This document shows, one piece after another, positions 1 through 9,292 of a stretch of 64,000 nt of DNA; the stretch's first letter is position 1, and the number at the start of each line of letters is the position of its first letter. Below the pieces are notes generated by a model. That model searched no databases. It saw only the letters and a program-made list of their open reading frames with translations, and had not been told where the DNA came from. This DNA comes from Nonomuraea sp. SBT364. GTDB lineage: Bacteria > Actinomycetota > Actinomycetes > Streptosporangiales > Streptosporangiaceae. The position numbers and the translations under genes are program-made. The stretch lies in contig NZ_LAVL01000009.1 in NCBI RefSeq assembly GCF_001083785.1, positions 1 through 64,000 of the forward strand, given 5' to 3'.

Positions 1-272
1 GGTTTGGGGGGATCGTCCACGGCCGGGAGGGAGGACTTGGGCGCGTCGATGCGCTTCTCCAGCACCACCAGCCGGGCCTTGACGTCCTTGACCATCCGGT
101 CGGCGGCGTCGGCGACCTGGACGGGGCGGTGGGTGGTCTGCGTGGAGAGCCCGGCCGTCGACATGATCTGCGTGACCCGGGCCTCGACGCGGCGCAGCTC
201 GGCCGTGGCCCGCTCCGTCTCGGCCAGCAGGTCACGGACCAGCTTGGGATCCATGCCGTCGAACTTGCCCAT
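1..272 (-). CDS. small coiled-coil hypothetical protein, 3' end outside window
   Basis: Partial gene; the reading frame stays open from an ATG at 272 to the left edge (90 codons visible). The product starts MGKFDGMDPKLV and is rich in Arg, Glu, Val and Leu with heptad-like spacing (LLAETERATAELRRVEARV), so it is probably helical and soluble. No signal peptide or membrane segment is seen. It begins 86 bp downstream of the Sua5-type gene stop, on the same strand, and could be read from the same transcript. The helical character and size recall small WXG100-like proteins, but no WxG motif is visible, so I assign no function. Confidence 0.6.
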   Translation of the reverse strand, partial: MGKFDGMDPKLVRDLLAETERATAELRRVEARVTQIMSTAGLSTQTTHRPVQVADAADRMVKDVKARLVVLEKRIDAPKSSLPAVDDPPK

Positions 273-358
273 GGGTCACTCCCGGACGTCGCAGCTCCGG
301 GCTTCACCGTAGGCATGCGGCACCGCCCGGCGCAGCCGGGATAGCCAGACGGTATACC

Positions 359-1015
359 TCAGTCGTCGGTGGCGACGTACCCGATGATGCCCCGCAGCTT
401 CTCGACCGGGATGGTGCCGCGGCGCAGGAGGCGGGGGACGGCGGTGGTGAGGTCGAGGATGGTGGAGGCGGTGCTGTCGGTGGTCTTGCCGCCGTCGAGG
501 TAGACCGCGACCGATTCGCCGAGCTGCTCCTCGGCCTCCGCCGCCGTGACGGCGGCCGGGGAGCCGGAGCGGTTGGCGGAGGAGACGGCCATCGGGCCGG
601 TCTCCTTGAGCAGGTCGAGCGCCACCGGGTGGAGCGGCATGCGCACCGCGACGGTGCCCTTGGTGTCGCCGAGGTCCCACGACAGGGACCGGTTGGCCTT
701 GCAGACGAGCGTCAGCGGCCCCGGCCAGAACGCGTCGATCAGGTCCTGGCCGTAGGGGCCGAGGTCCTCGACGAGCGCGCTGGCGGCCCGTACGGTGCCG
801 ACGAGGACGGGCGGCGGCATGTCGCGCCCGCGCCCCTTGGCGTCGAGCAGCGCGGTGACGGCCGCGGCCGTGAAGGCGTCGGCGCCGATGCCGTAGACCG
901 TGTCGGTCGGCAGCACGACGAGCTCGCCGCGGCCGACGGCGGCGGCGGCCTCCCGCAGGCCCTCGGCCCGCTGGTCGGCGTCGGTGCAGTCAAAGCGTCT
1001 TCCCACGGCGTGCAT
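359..1015 (-). CDS. L-threonylcarbamoyladenylate synthase (Sua5/YwlC/YrdC family)
   Basis: 218 aa. The family makes threonylcarbamoyl-AMP from threonine, bicarbonate and ATP, the first step of the universal t6A37 tRNA modification in the cytoplasm. The YrdC fold is recognisable from LPTDTVYGIGADA near residue 35, the FWPGPLTLV segment near residue 95, and the SSANRSGSPA motif near residue 145. The length fits the short, YrdC-only form lacking the extra C-terminal Sua5 domain. It lies 1 bp downstream of prmC on the same strand, the arrangement seen in the conserved actinobacterial rho-rpmE-prfA-prmC-sua5 cluster, so co-transcription with prfA-prmC is expected. The start ATG at 1015 fits this tight spacing. 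Confidence 0.93.
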   Translation of the reverse strand: MHAVGRRFDCTDADQRAEGLREAAAAVGRGELVVLPTDTVYGIGADAFTAAAVTALLDAKGRGRDMPPPVLVGTVRAASALVEDLGPYGQDLIDAFWPGPLTLVCKANRSLSWDLGDTKGTVAVRMPLHPVALDLLKETGPMAVSSANRSGSPAAVTAAEAEEQLGESVAVYLDGGKTTDSTASTILDLTTAVPRLLRRGTIPVEKLRGIIGYVATDD

Positions 1016-1016
1016 C

Positions 1017-1871
1017 CTAGTCCTGGCCGAGTCGGGCGGTGACGAAGCGGTCCCTGCGAGTCAGGTCCTGGCGCAGTCGTACGTCGCGCCAGCCGTTGTC
1101 CTCGGGGAACGTGAGGTAGACCGACCGCCCCTGCTCGTCGGCGTGCTCGACGGCGACCCAGCCGCCGGGGCGCAGCAGCCGCCGGGCGGTGCGCTCGACG
1201 GCCCGCACCTCGCCGAGGCCGTCGTCGCCGGTGCCGTAGAGGGCGCGGGCGGGGTCGTAGTCGCGCACCTCGGGGTCGCGCGGGATGGCGCCGGGCGGGA
1301 TGTAGGGCGGGTTGGAGATGACCAGGTCCACCTTGCCGTTGAGCTCGGGCAGCGCTTCGGCGAGGTCGTCCGGGTGCAGGTGGGTGCGGCCCTGCCCGTG
1401 CTCGGTGATGTTGCGCTTGGCCCAGCTGTAGGCCCGCGGGTCGACCTCGACGGCGTGCACCTCGGCCAGGGCGACCTCCTGGGCGATGGACAGCGCGATG
1501 GCGCCCGAGCCGGTGCCGAGGTCGACGACGAGCGGGGCGGTGACGTCCATGGCGCGCAGCGTCTCGATCGCCCACCCGGCCATGACCTCGGTCTCGGGCC
1601 TCGGTACGAACACGCCGGGGCCGACGTCGAGCTCCAGGTAGCGGAAGTAGGCGTGGCCGGTGATGTGCTGGAGCGGCTCACGGGCCTCACGCCGGGCGAC
1701 GCCCTCCCAGAACAGCGCGTCGAAGTCGGCGTCCTTGACGGTGTGCAGCTCGCTCCTGCGCACGCCGTGGACGAACGCCGCGATCTCCTCCGCGTCGGTG
1801 CGCGGGGACGGCACACCCGCCTCTGCCAGCCGCGCGGTGGCGAGGGCGATCTCGTCCAGCAGGAATGTCAT
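1017..1871 (-). CDS. prmC: peptide chain release factor N5-glutamine methyltransferase (PrmC/HemK)
   Basis: 284 aa. It methylates the glutamine of the GGQ motif in release factors RF1 and RF2 using S-adenosylmethionine, which improves termination. The N-terminal helical domain covers about residues 1-85. RPETE (91-95) and the SAM-binding DLGTGSG (117-123) follow, and the catalytic NPPY signature lies at 187-190. The ATG overlaps the prfA stop by 4 bp (ATGA), so it is translationally coupled to its own substrate gene. The full family length and all key motifs are intact. Confidence 0.96.
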   Translation of the reverse strand: MTFLLDEIALATARLAEAGVPSPRTDAEEIAAFVHGVRRSELHTVKDADFDALFWEGVARREAREPLQHITGHAYFRYLELDVGPGVFVPRPETEVMAGWAIETLRAMDVTAPLVVDLGTGSGAIALSIAQEVALAEVHAVEVDPRAYSWAKRNITEHGQGRTHLHPDDLAEALPELNGKVDLVISNPPYIPPGAIPRDPEVRDYDPARALYGTGDDGLGEVRAVERTARRLLRPGGWVAVEHADEQGRSVYLTFPEDNGWRDVRLRQDLTRRDRFVTARLGQD

Positions 1872-2920
1872 GAGTGTTGTGCGAGCTTCTCCGCCATTTC
1901 GGCGTCGATGAGGGCCTGGGTGACGGCGTTCAGCTCTCCGTCGAGAACCTGGTCGAGGTTATACGCCTTGAAGCCGACGCGGTGGTCGGAGATGCGGTTT
2001 TCCGGGAAGTTGTAGGTGCGGATCCGCTCGGAGCGGTCGACGGTGCGCACCTGCGACTTGCGCTCGGCCTGCGCGGCGGCGTCGGCCTCCTCCTGGGCGA
2101 TGGCCAGCAGCCGGGCGCGCAGGATGCGCATCGCCGACTCCTTGTTCTGCAGCTGGCTCTTCTCGTTCTGGCAGGAGACGACCACGCCGGTGGGCAGGTG
2201 GGTGATGCGCACGGCGGAGTCGGTCGTGTTGACGCTCTGGCCGCCGGGGCCGCTGGACCGGTAGACGTCGATGCGCAGGTCGTTGGGGTCGACCTGGATC
2301 TCGACGTCCTCGGCCTCGGGGTAGATCAGCACGCCCGCGGCGCTGGTGTGGATGCGGCCCTGCGACTCGGTGACGGGCACCCGCTGCACGCGGTGCACCC
2401 CGCCCTCGAACTTGAGCCTGGACCACACGCCGTCGTCGCCCTTGGCCTTGATCGCGACGGTGACGTCCTTGTAGCCGCCCAGGTCGGACGGCTGGCTGTC
2501 GATGATCTCGGCCTTCCAGCCGATCCGCTCGGCGTAGCGCAGGTACATGCGCAGCAGGTCGCCGGCGAACAGCGCGGACTCCTCACCGCCCTCGCCCGCC
2601 TTGATCTCCATGATGATGTCCTTGTCATCGTTGGGATCACGCGGGATCAGCAGGTGTTTGAGCCGCTCCTCCAGCTGGGGGATGCGCGCCTCGATCTCGG
2701 TCGCCTCGTCGGCGAACGCCTCGTCCTCGCGGGCCAGCTCCTTGGCGGCCGTCAGGTCGTCGCGGGCCGTCTCCAGCTCGCGGTAGGTGCCGACGATCGG
2801 GGTGAGCTGCGCGTAACGCTTGCCGAGCGTGCGGGCCCTGCCCTGGTCGGCGTGCACGGCGGGGTCGGCGAGCTGCATCTCCAGCTCGGAATACTCCTTG
2901 AGCAACTCGTCGAGATTCAC
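1868..2920 (-). CDS. prfA: peptide chain release factor 1
   Basis: 350 aa, standard for RF1. It recognises UAA and UAG stop codons in the ribosomal A site and triggers peptide release. The PVT tripeptide at 182-184 matches the RF1 codon-recognition PxT motif rather than the SPF of RF2. The GGQ catalytic motif is at 226-228 within [10 protein letters not shown]. An N-terminal helical domain with many charged residues precedes them. It lies about 90 bp downstream of rpmE on the same strand and is coupled to prmC by a 4-bp overlap. The start ATG at 2920 is preceded by AAGGACCC on the minus strand. Confidence 0.97.
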   Translation of the reverse strand: MNLDELLKEYSELEMQLADPAVHADQGRARTLGKRYAQLTPIVGTYRELETARDDLTAAKELAREDEAFADEATEIEARIPQLEERLKHLLIPRDPNDDKDIIMEIKAGEGGEESALFAGDLLRMYLRYAERIGWKAEIIDSQPSDLGGYKDVTVAIKAKGDDGVWSRLKFEGGVHRVQRVPVTESQGRIHTSAAGVLIYPEAEDVEIQVDPNDLRIDVYRSSGPGGQSVNTTDSAVRITHLPTGVVVSCQNEKSQLQNKESAMRILRARLLAIAQEEADAAAQAERKSQVRTVDRSERIRTYNFPENRISDHRVGFKAYNLDQVLDGELNAVTQALIDAEMAEKLAQHS

Positions 2921-3010
2921 CGTGGGTCCTTCGTCGTGCGGGTGGGCGGGCCGTGCACCAAGAAACGCCGGCCCGGCGCACGCGGTGCGTCGGAGCCGGC
3001 GTCGCTGAAG

Positions 3011-3229
3011 CTACTTGCCCGAGGCCTTCTTGCCGAAGCGCTTCTCGAAGCGCGCCACGCGGCCGCCCGTGTCGAGGATCTTCTGCTTGCCCGTGTAGAA
3101 CGGGTGGCAGGCGGAGCACACGTCGGCGTGGATGACGCCGTTCTTGGCGGTGCTGCGGGTGGTGAACGTGTTACCGCAGGTGCAGGTGACCTGGGTCACG
3201 TGATAGTCGGGGTGGATCTCGGACTTCAT
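3011..3229 (-). CDS. rpmE: 50S ribosomal protein L31, zinc-binding (C+) type
   Basis: 72 aa from the ATG at 3229, which has an AAAGGA ribosome site 5 bp upstream. An in-frame ATG at 3274 would add 15 atypical residues, so I reject it. Cysteines at 16, 18, 38 and 41 form the CxC...CxxC zinc site of the C+ paralogue; many actinobacteria also carry a cysteine-free copy elsewhere that replaces it under zinc starvation. It follows rho and precedes prfA as in other actinomycetes. L31 is a small protein of the large subunit at the subunit interface. No clear zinc-uptake-regulator box was identified. Confidence 0.96.
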   Translation of the reverse strand: MKSEIHPDYHVTQVTCTCGNTFTTRSTAKNGVIHADVCSACHPFYTGKQKILDTGGRVARFEKRFGKKASGK

Positions 3230-3438
3230 GGCTGTCCTTTCGGGGTGCGGTCGCCGGGTCGCCAGTGAACTCATGGCGGGAACCGGTACCGCGAAAATCG
3301 GTCGGCTACCAGTGTGCCAGATGGTTCAACCAGCCCGGGCCACCGGCCATTCCCCGATCCTTATGGCAGCGCCGCAGGGGCCACATTAGGCTCCCCCGCA
3401 CAAACCATCACTTTTACCACCGAAGGGTCACTCATCGG

Positions 3439-4446
3439 ATGAGAAGCACGGTGCGGTCGCTGATCGCGACCGCCACGGGGGCCGCCATTCTGTTCGGGGG
3501 TCCGGCCGCCACCGCCCAGGACACCAAGCAGCCGGACTTCACGGGAGCCGCCTGGGCCGGCGCGTACGTCCCGCTCCAGGGGGAGACGGGAGTCACCGCG
3601 ACGCTGAAGCTCAGGGACCCGGAGACGGTCAAGCGCGTGACGGGGGGCATCACGGCGCCGGGCAAGGCCGAACGGCCCGTCACGTTCGACCTCAAGCCCG
3701 GCGCGACCGTCGTCACCGGCCGCTGGGCCATCGGCACGAACGACCCGCCGGGCGACTGGAAGCTGAACGTCACCGTCACGCGCGACGCGCCCCGCGACAA
3801 CGCGTTCACCGTCAGGGTCGCCGGCAAGCAGCGCATCACGGACGCGAACGTCACCCCGGACCCCGTCAGGCTCGTCAAGGGCAAGGACGTGGAGGTCAAG
3901 GTCGAGGCCGCGGTCAAGGGCTCGGGCACGGTGACGGCCAAACTGCGCAGCGACGGCACCAGGAAGTTCTACGACCTCGGCGTCATGGCCCTGGAGCCCG
4001 ACGGCTATCACCGCGGCTCCACGTACTTCAGCGACGACACCGCGCCCGGCGCGTGGACGCTGGAGGTGTACGCCACCCGCGGCGGCGAGGCGCTCAAGGG
4101 CGTCGTCCCGTTCACGGTCGAGGCTCCGGCGGCCGGCGTCAGCAAGAAGGCCACGGCCCGGGTCACGATCGGCACCGCCAAGAAGGTCAAGCGGGGCAAG
4201 AGCTTCAGGGTGTACGGCAAGGCGTACCGGGGGGCCAAGCCGTACAAGGGCAAGAAGCTGCGGATCTACTTCAAGGTCAAGGGCACCAAGACGTACAAGC
4301 TCGTCGCGTACGCCACGACGAACTCCTCGGGCAAGTACACCCGCACCTTCAGGGCCAGGAAGGACGGCTACTACCGCGTCCGGTCGCTCGGCACCGCCGG
4401 CACCCGCGCGGCGCTGTCACCACAGCGGCTCGTGGACGTCCGCTAG
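3439..4446 (+). CDS. secreted Ig-like/beta-sandwich hypothetical protein
   Basis: 335 aa from the ATG at 3439 (GAAGGG 11 bp upstream). Residues 1-26 form a Sec signal peptide: basic start, hydrophobic stretch TATGAAILFGG, and an ATA cleavage site. The mature part is rich in Val, Lys, Thr and Gly with alternating beta-type patterns and seems to hold two or three immunoglobulin-like modules; the last, very lysine-rich one (from about residue 235) is full of Lys-Gly-Lys and Tyr-Lys pairs. No catalytic motif, LPXTG or lipobox is visible, so it is probably released or held by charge. It is a lone plus-strand gene inside a conserved minus-strand block, ending convergently with rho. A cell-surface or polymer-binding role is a guess. 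Confidence 0.7.
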   Translation: MRSTVRSLIATATGAAILFGGPAATAQDTKQPDFTGAAWAGAYVPLQGETGVTATLKLRDPETVKRVTGGITAPGKAERPVTFDLKPGATVVTGRWAIGTNDPPGDWKLNVTVTRDAPRDNAFTVRVAGKQRITDANVTPDPVRLVKGKDVEVKVEAAVKGSGTVTAKLRSDGTRKFYDLGVMALEPDGYHRGSTYFSDDTAPGAWTLEVYATRGGEALKGVVPFTVEAPAAGVSKKATARVTIGTAKKVKRGKSFRVYGKAYRGAKPYKGKKLRIYFKVKGTKTYKLVAYATTNSSGKYTRTFRARKDGYYRVRSLGTAGTRAALSPQRLVDVR

Positions 4447-4453
4447 AACGCGA

Positions 4454-4484
4454 AGAAGCGGCGGGAGGACCTCCCGCCGCTTCT
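4454..4484. terminator. bidirectional hairpin terminator between the secreted-protein gene and rho
   Basis: A perfect 15-bp inverted repeat (arms 4454-4468 and 4470-4484, with one intervening base, so the top base pairs would open as the loop). It lies 8 bp after the TAG of the plus-strand gene and 12 bp beyond the rho stop on the minus strand. It can serve both converging transcripts. Neither side has a long U-tract, which is usual for high-GC actinobacteria. Confidence 0.75.
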
Positions 4485-4495
4485 GTCGTACGTGC

Positions 4496-6526
4496 CTAGT
4501 CGCGGTCGTTGCTCACGGTCGTCTTCTGGACCTGGAGCAGGAACTCCGCGTTGGACTTGGTCTCCTTCATCTTCTCCAGGAGCAGCTCCAGCGCCTGCTG
4601 CATGTCGAGCGCGTGCAGCACCCGGCGCAGCTTCCAGACGATCTGGAGCTCGTCCTTGCCCATGAGGATCTCTTCCTTACGGGTGCCGGACGCGTCGACG
4701 TCCACCGCGGGGAAGATGCGCTTGTCGGCCAGGGAGCGGTTGAGCTTGAGCTCCATGTTGCCGGTGCCCTTGAACTCCTCGAAGATGACCTCGTCCATCT
4801 TGGACCCGGTCTCGACCAGGGCCGTGGCGAGGATCGTCAGCGAGCCGCCGTTCTCGATGTTGCGGGCGGCGCCGAAGAAGCGCTTGGGCGGGTAGAGGGC
4901 CGTGGAGTCGACACCACCCGACAGGATGCGCCCGGAGGCCGGGGCCGCCAGGTTGTAGGCGCGGCCGAGCCGGGTGATCGAGTCGAGCAGGACGACCACG
5001 TCGTGACCCAGCTCCACCAGGCGCTTGGCGCGCTCGATGGCGAGCTCGGCGACCGTGGTGTGGTCCTCGGCCGGACGGTCGAAGGTCGAGTGGATGACCT
5101 CGCCCTTGACCGACCGCTGCATGTCGGTGACCTCTTCGGGCCGCTCGTCCACGAGCACGACCATCAGGTGGCACTCGGGGTTGTTGCGGGTGATCGCGTT
5201 GGCGATCGACTGCAGCACCATCGTCTTGCCGGCCTTGGGCGGCGAGACGATGAGGCCGCGCTGGCCCTTGCCGATCGGCGACACGAGGTCGATGATCCGC
5301 GTGGTGAGGATGTTGTGCTCGGTCTCCAGCCGCAGGCGCTCCTGCGGGTAGAGAGGCGTGAGCTTGTTGAAGTCGGGCCGGTTGCGGGCCTGCTCCGGGT
5401 CCATGCCGTTGACGGTGTCGAGGCGGACCAGGGCGTTGAACTTCTCGCGCCGCTCGCCCTCACGCGGCTGCCGGACGGCGCCGGTGATGACGTCGCCCTT
5501 GCGCAGGCCGTTGCGGCGGATCTGGGCCAGCGAGACGTAGACGTCGTTGCTGCCCGGCAGGTAGCCGCTCGTCCTGACGAACGCGTAGTTGTCGAGGATG
5601 TCGAGGATGCCGGCGATCGGGATCAGGACGTCGTCGTCGCCGATCACGGGCTCGCTGCTGTCGAAGCGGTCGCGGCCACGGCCACGGTTGCGCTCCCTGA
5701 ACCGGCCACGCCGGCCACGGCCGCGCTCGTCGTCGTCGCCACCACCGCGCTGGTCGCCGCGCTGGTCACGCTGGTCACCCCGGCCGGCGTCGGCGACACG
5801 CTGGTCGGCGCGCCCGTCACGGCCATCGCGACCATCGCGACCGCCGTCACGACCGTCACGGCCACCGTCACGGCCGCCATCGCGTCCGTCACGGGTGTCG
5901 CGGGTGTCGCGGATGTCACGGGTGTCGCGGCCGCCGTCGCGGCCACCGTCACGGCCGCCCTCACCGCGGTCGTTGCCGGAGCGGTCACCGCGGTCACGGC
6001 GCTCGCCGCGGCTGCGGCGCTCACGACGGCTCTCGCCGCGCTCGCCACGCGAGTCGCCCTGAGGCGCCTCGGCGGGCTGCACGGGCTGTACGGGCTGCTC
6101 GGTGATCGGCTCGGCCGTAGCCGCGACGGGCTCGGCGGCCGGGGCCGCGGCCGCCGGCTCGGGGGCCTGCACGGCAGGCTCGTCCGCAGTCTTCGCACGG
6201 GAACGTTCCCGGCGCGTCCTGGTGGGCCGCTCGGCGGCCGGGGCCGCGTCAGCCGCGGCGGGCGCCTCGGCCGCCGGGGCGGGGGCGCCGTCTCCCGTGC
6301 CACCCTGCTTCTCCTGGATGGCCGCGATGAGCTGGCTCTTCCGCATGCGCCCGGTCCCGCTGATGCCCAGTTCGGCGGCCATCTTCTGCAGCTCGGGCAG
6401 CACCTTGGCGGACAGGCCGGTGCCGGAGCGACGCGCACGCGGCTTGGCCGCGGCGCGGGTGGGGGTGTCGCCGGACGCCGCAGATGTGCCTGGTGCGTCG
6501 GAGAGGAGTTCGGTGGTGTCGCTCAA
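4496..6526 (-). CDS. rho: transcription termination factor Rho with long Arg/Asp/Gly-rich insert
   Basis: 676 aa, versus about 420 in E. coli. Rho is a hexameric RNA-dependent ATPase helicase that ends transcription of untranslated RNA. Residues 38-75 match the Rho N-terminal helical domain ([18 protein letters not shown]). Residues about 80-290 are a low-complexity Ala/Pro then Arg/Asp/Gly insert, typical of actinobacterial Rho but long here. The cold-shock-like RNA-binding domain follows at about 295-365. The ATPase core carries Walker A PPKAGKT (429-435), a [11 protein letters not shown] segment and [11 protein letters not shown] (Walker B). All catalytic segments look intact. It is preceded by thrB on the same strand, after a 457-bp leader. 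Confidence 0.97.
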   Translation of the reverse strand: MSDTTELLSDAPGTSAASGDTPTRAAAKPRARRSGTGLSAKVLPELQKMAAELGISGTGRMRKSQLIAAIQEKQGGTGDGAPAPAAEAPAAADAAPAAERPTRTRRERSRAKTADEPAVQAPEPAAAAPAAEPVAATAEPITEQPVQPVQPAEAPQGDSRGERGESRRERRSRGERRDRGDRSGNDRGEGGRDGGRDGGRDTRDIRDTRDTRDGRDGGRDGGRDGRDGGRDGRDGRDGRADQRVADAGRGDQRDQRGDQRGGGDDDERGRGRRGRFRERNRGRGRDRFDSSEPVIGDDDVLIPIAGILDILDNYAFVRTSGYLPGSNDVYVSLAQIRRNGLRKGDVITGAVRQPREGERREKFNALVRLDTVNGMDPEQARNRPDFNKLTPLYPQERLRLETEHNILTTRIIDLVSPIGKGQRGLIVSPPKAGKTMVLQSIANAITRNNPECHLMVVLVDERPEEVTDMQRSVKGEVIHSTFDRPAEDHTTVAELAIERAKRLVELGHDVVVLLDSITRLGRAYNLAAPASGRILSGGVDSTALYPPKRFFGAARNIENGGSLTILATALVETGSKMDEVIFEEFKGTGNMELKLNRSLADKRIFPAVDVDASGTRKEEILMGKDELQIVWKLRRVLHALDMQQALELLLEKMKETKSNAEFLLQVQKTTVSNDRD
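5807..5959 (-). repeat. short tandem repeat coding the RDG/RDT array of Rho
   Basis: Imperfect 9-bp units (pattern cgt-gac-ggc/acc on the coding strand) encode repeats of Arg-Asp-Gly, Arg-Asp-Thr and Gly-Gly-Arg-Asp at residues 190-240 of Rho. The array is in frame and continues into looser DQRGDQRGG repeats. Such slippage-prone arrays are expected to vary in length among strains. Confidence 0.85.
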
Positions 6527-6983
6527 CTAAAAGGTCCTTCCCAGGGGTCGGGCGCCGGTTTCGTTCAGCCGGGCGTCCCGGAGGTGCTTGCGATCCGGCG
6601 GGACAGACCGGGTCGGGGTGCACTTTGCGATCTTCGGCCGCCGCTGGGGACGGTCGCCACTCTTGGCCAGGGGTTCTTCCGCACAGTCACATAGCCGTGA
6701 CGCGTGGATGACACCCCCGAGATTGCTACCGCCAGCCAGATGTCGAGGTGATTCGAACGCGCAGCTCCCCGTCGTCACTACCTCACGTCGGGCCAACCGG
6801 GTGTGGGCCAACCGGAGGCAACGGATTCCGGGGAGACAGCCGCGCTGCTCACGCCTCGCGACGTGAAGCATGATGCAGCGATGTACGGCTGACAAGCACG
6901 CACCCAACAAGGGGGCATCTGGTGCGGCTACCAGCCTAACATCACCAGCGCACACGGCTATTCCCTGAAGGTCTAAAGAGGCA
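6527..6983 (-). promoter_or_regulatory. long rho leader and thrB-rho intergenic region
   Basis: 457 bp without a credible gene. It is less GC-rich than its surroundings, and the open minus-strand frame through it has no coding-like composition (Cys and Arg scattered, no domain). A TAGGCT hexamer on the minus strand at 6938-6933 could be a -10 element, which would give an mRNA leader of about 400 nt. Long leaders ahead of rho are known in several bacteria and serve autoregulation by Rho itself. That role here is inference; I found no convincing -35 partner. Confidence 0.4.
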
Positions 6984-7901
6984 TCAGCGTGTCTCGGGGA
7001 ACTGAACGGTCGCACCACCGGGGTCGACGTCCATTAGCTGGATGTGCCAGTCATTACCCACTTCTGGCGCGATCAAATCCTGCGAATCCGAGGTCGAAAA
7101 CGCAAGGACCGTGGGACCCGCTCCCGAAACGACCGCGGGCACGCCCACTGCACGCAGACGTTCTACCAGATCCGCGCTCTCCCGCATCGCAGGCGCGCGG
7201 TAGTGCTGGTGGAGCCGGTCTTCGGTGGCGGCGAGCAGCAGCGCCCGTTCGGGCCTCCGGGTCAGCGCGGCGATCAGCAGCGCGGCCCGGCCGGCGTTGA
7301 AGGAGGCGTCCTTGTGGGGCACGTCCTTCGGCAGCAGCCCCCGGGCGGTCTCCGTCGACAGCCGCGTCGCCGGAACGAGCACGACAGGACGGACGCCCGC
7401 GTCGGGAACCAGCTTCACCATACGCGGTGCGCCGCCGTGCTCGCTCCAGGCGATGGTCAGGCCCCCGGCCAGGCACGGAGCGACGTTGTCCGGGTGCCCT
7501 TCCATCTCGGTGGCCAGCGCCAGCACGCCGTCGTCGCTCAGCGCCCCGCCGCCCTGCCCGCCCGTCGCCAGGGCGCGGGCCGCGAGGATGCCCGCGCACA
7601 CGGCCGCCGACGAGCTGCCCAGGCCCCGGGCGTGCGGGATGCTGTTGCGGCACCGCATGCGGATCCCGGCCGGCTGCGCCACGCCCATCCGGTCGAACGT
7701 CCTGCGCATCGCCCTGACGACCAGGTGGCCCTCCCCGGTGTCGACCTCACCGGCGCCCTCGCCCTCGACGGTCACCTGCGCCCCGTCGCCGGCCAGGGTG
7801 ACCTGTACGTCGTCGTACAGGCTCAGGGCCAGGCCCAGGGAGTCGAACCCGGGGCCCAGGTTGGCCGACGTGGCCGGCACGCGGATGTCAACGGTCCTCA
7901 T
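6984..7901 (-). CDS. thrB: homoserine kinase
   Basis: 305 aa. It phosphorylates homoserine to O-phosphohomoserine with ATP, the penultimate step of threonine synthesis. It is a GHMP-family kinase: the N-terminal PATSANLGPGFDSLG (9-23) and the ATP-binding glycine/serine loop PHARGLGSSSAA (89-100) are both present, with a C-terminal SGAGPTVLAF segment. The ATG at 7901 has a purine-rich GGAGAAGGAAGG upstream. It follows thrC by 175 bp that contain two hairpins, so it may be partly uncoupled from thrC. Confidence 0.96.
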   Translation of the reverse strand: MRTVDIRVPATSANLGPGFDSLGLALSLYDDVQVTLAGDGAQVTVEGEGAGEVDTGEGHLVVRAMRRTFDRMGVAQPAGIRMRCRNSIPHARGLGSSSAAVCAGILAARALATGGQGGGALSDDGVLALATEMEGHPDNVAPCLAGGLTIAWSEHGGAPRMVKLVPDAGVRPVVLVPATRLSTETARGLLPKDVPHKDASFNAGRAALLIAALTRRPERALLLAATEDRLHQHYRAPAMRESADLVERLRAVGVPAVVSGAGPTVLAFSTSDSQDLIAPEVGNDWHIQLMDVDPGGATVQFPETR

Positions 7902-7956
7902 TCATCGGCCTTCCTTCTCCGGACATGGTTTTCGCACGCCCCCGCCACTCACAATC

Positions 7957-8062
7957 GCCCCCCGCGCACACGGCGAGCTCGGGGGGCCTTTGTGGTAATC
8001 GGTCGTTTCGCCTCGGCCCGGCGTCCTGAGGCACGCCACGGGCCCCGTCGGGTCGACGGGGC
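7957..8062. terminator. two hairpins between thrC and thrB
   Basis: Hairpin 1: 8-bp arms 7957-7964 and 7980-7987, followed on the plus strand by CTTTGTGG. Hairpin 2: perfect 9-bp arms 8042-8050 and 8054-8062 with a 3-nt loop, 15 bp after the thrC stop on the minus strand. Hairpin 2 looks like an intercistronic terminator or RNA-stability element that could lower thrB relative to thrC. No U-tract is present, so termination efficiency is uncertain. Confidence 0.45.
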
Positions 8063-8076
8063 GAGTGGGTGCACGG

Positions 8077-9135
8077 TCAGGCGAGGCCGAGGGCCGCGGC
8101 GGCGGCGTGGACGTCGATGGGGATGGTGACCGGCGAGGGGGCACCGGAGATGGCCCAGTCGGGGTCCTTGAGGCCGTTGCCGGTGACCGTGCAGACGATC
8201 CGCTGGCCGGGGGCGACGAGGCCCTGGGCGTGGGCCTGGAGGAGACCGGCGACGCTGGCCGCCGAGGCGAGCTCGACGAAGACGCCCTCCTCCTGGGCCA
8301 GGAGCTTGTAGGCGGCGGCGATCTGGCGGTCGGTGACCGACTGGATGGCTCCGCCGGACTCGTCACGGGCCGCGGTGGCGAGCTGCCAGGAGGCGGGGTT
8401 GCCGATGCGGATGGCCGTGGCGATGGTGTGCGGGTGGCTGACGGGCGCGCCGTCGACGATGGGCGCCGAGCCGCTGGCCTGGAAGCCGAACATGCGGGGG
8501 CGCTTGGTGGACACGCCGTCGGTGGCGTACTCCTGGTAGCCCATCCAGTACGCGGAGATGTTGCCCGCGTTGCCCACCGGGATGCAGTGGATGTCGGGCG
8601 CGTCGCCGAGCGTGTCGACGATCTCGAACGCCGCGGTCTTCTGGCCCTGGAGCCGGAACGGGTTGACCGAGTTGACCAGGGCGATCGGGTAGTTGGACGA
8701 CAGCTTGCGGGTCATCTCCAGGCAGTCGTCGAAGGACCCCTCGACCTGCAGCAGCGTGGCGCCGTGGACGAGCGCCTGGGCCAGCTTGCCCATCGCGATC
8801 TTGCCGCGCGGCACCAGCACGGCGCACGTGAGGCCGGCGCGCACCGCGTAAGCGGCGGCCGAGGCGGAGGTGTTGCCGGTGGAGGCGCAGATGACCGCCT
8901 TGGCGCCCTCTTCCACGGCCTTGCTGATCGCCATGGTCATGCCGCGGTCCTTGAAGCTGCCCGTCGGGTTGGCGCCTTCGACCTTGAGGAAGACGTCGCA
9001 GCCGGTGAGGGCGGAGACGCGGTGCGCGGGCACCAGCGGCGTGCCGCCTTCGAGCAGCGTGATGACGGGCGTCTTCGTGGTGACCGGAAGACGCTCTCGG
9101 TACTCCTCGATGAGGCCACGCCACGACCTGCTCAT
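8077..9135 (-). CDS. thrC: threonine synthase
   Basis: 352 aa from the ATG at 9135, preceded by AGGGAGAG. It is a PLP enzyme converting O-phosphohomoserine to threonine and phosphate. The PLP lysine is K62 in GSFKDRGM. The phosphate-binding loop [12 protein letters not shown] is present in the middle. The length matches the shorter actinobacterial/archaeal-type enzyme. In most actinomycetes hom lies immediately upstream; here 14 kb of other genes separates them. An upstream in-frame ATG at 9237 would add 34 residues with no family match. Confidence 0.96.
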   Translation of the reverse strand: MSRSWRGLIEEYRERLPVTTKTPVITLLEGGTPLVPAHRVSALTGCDVFLKVEGANPTGSFKDRGMTMAISKAVEEGAKAVICASTGNTSASAAAYAVRAGLTCAVLVPRGKIAMGKLAQALVHGATLLQVEGSFDDCLEMTRKLSSNYPIALVNSVNPFRLQGQKTAAFEIVDTLGDAPDIHCIPVGNAGNISAYWMGYQEYATDGVSTKRPRMFGFQASGSAPIVDGAPVSHPHTIATAIRIGNPASWQLATAARDESGGAIQSVTDRQIAAAYKLLAQEEGVFVELASAASVAGLLQAHAQGLVAPGQRIVCTVTGNGLKDPDWAISGAPSPVTIPIDVHAAAAALGLA

Positions 9136-9292
9136 TGGTCTCTCCCTACCTGCGCTGTTGGCCACCGAGTGTACGGGGTCCGCGGGGTGGAGGCCGAGGC
9201 GCGTCCAGCGTGTGGACGCGGGGCCTGACATCGCCATTATTCAGGAAATTCTCAGCATGCCCCGCTAGGGTCGGAGCAGGGGGTTCACATCC

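Noticed and set aside
3230-3274. N-terminal extension of L31 from an upstream ATG
   Set aside because: Adds 15 residues unlike any L31; the internal ATG has a much better ribosome site.
4613-6694. 693-codon plus-strand frame opposite rho
   Set aside because: It is an antisense shadow of rho caused by high-GC codon bias; Val/Ala/Asp-rich with no motif.
6527-7018. 163-codon open frame on the minus strand ahead of rho
   Set aside because: No ribosome site, composition unlike coding neighbours, overlaps the thrB stop region; treated as untranslated leader.
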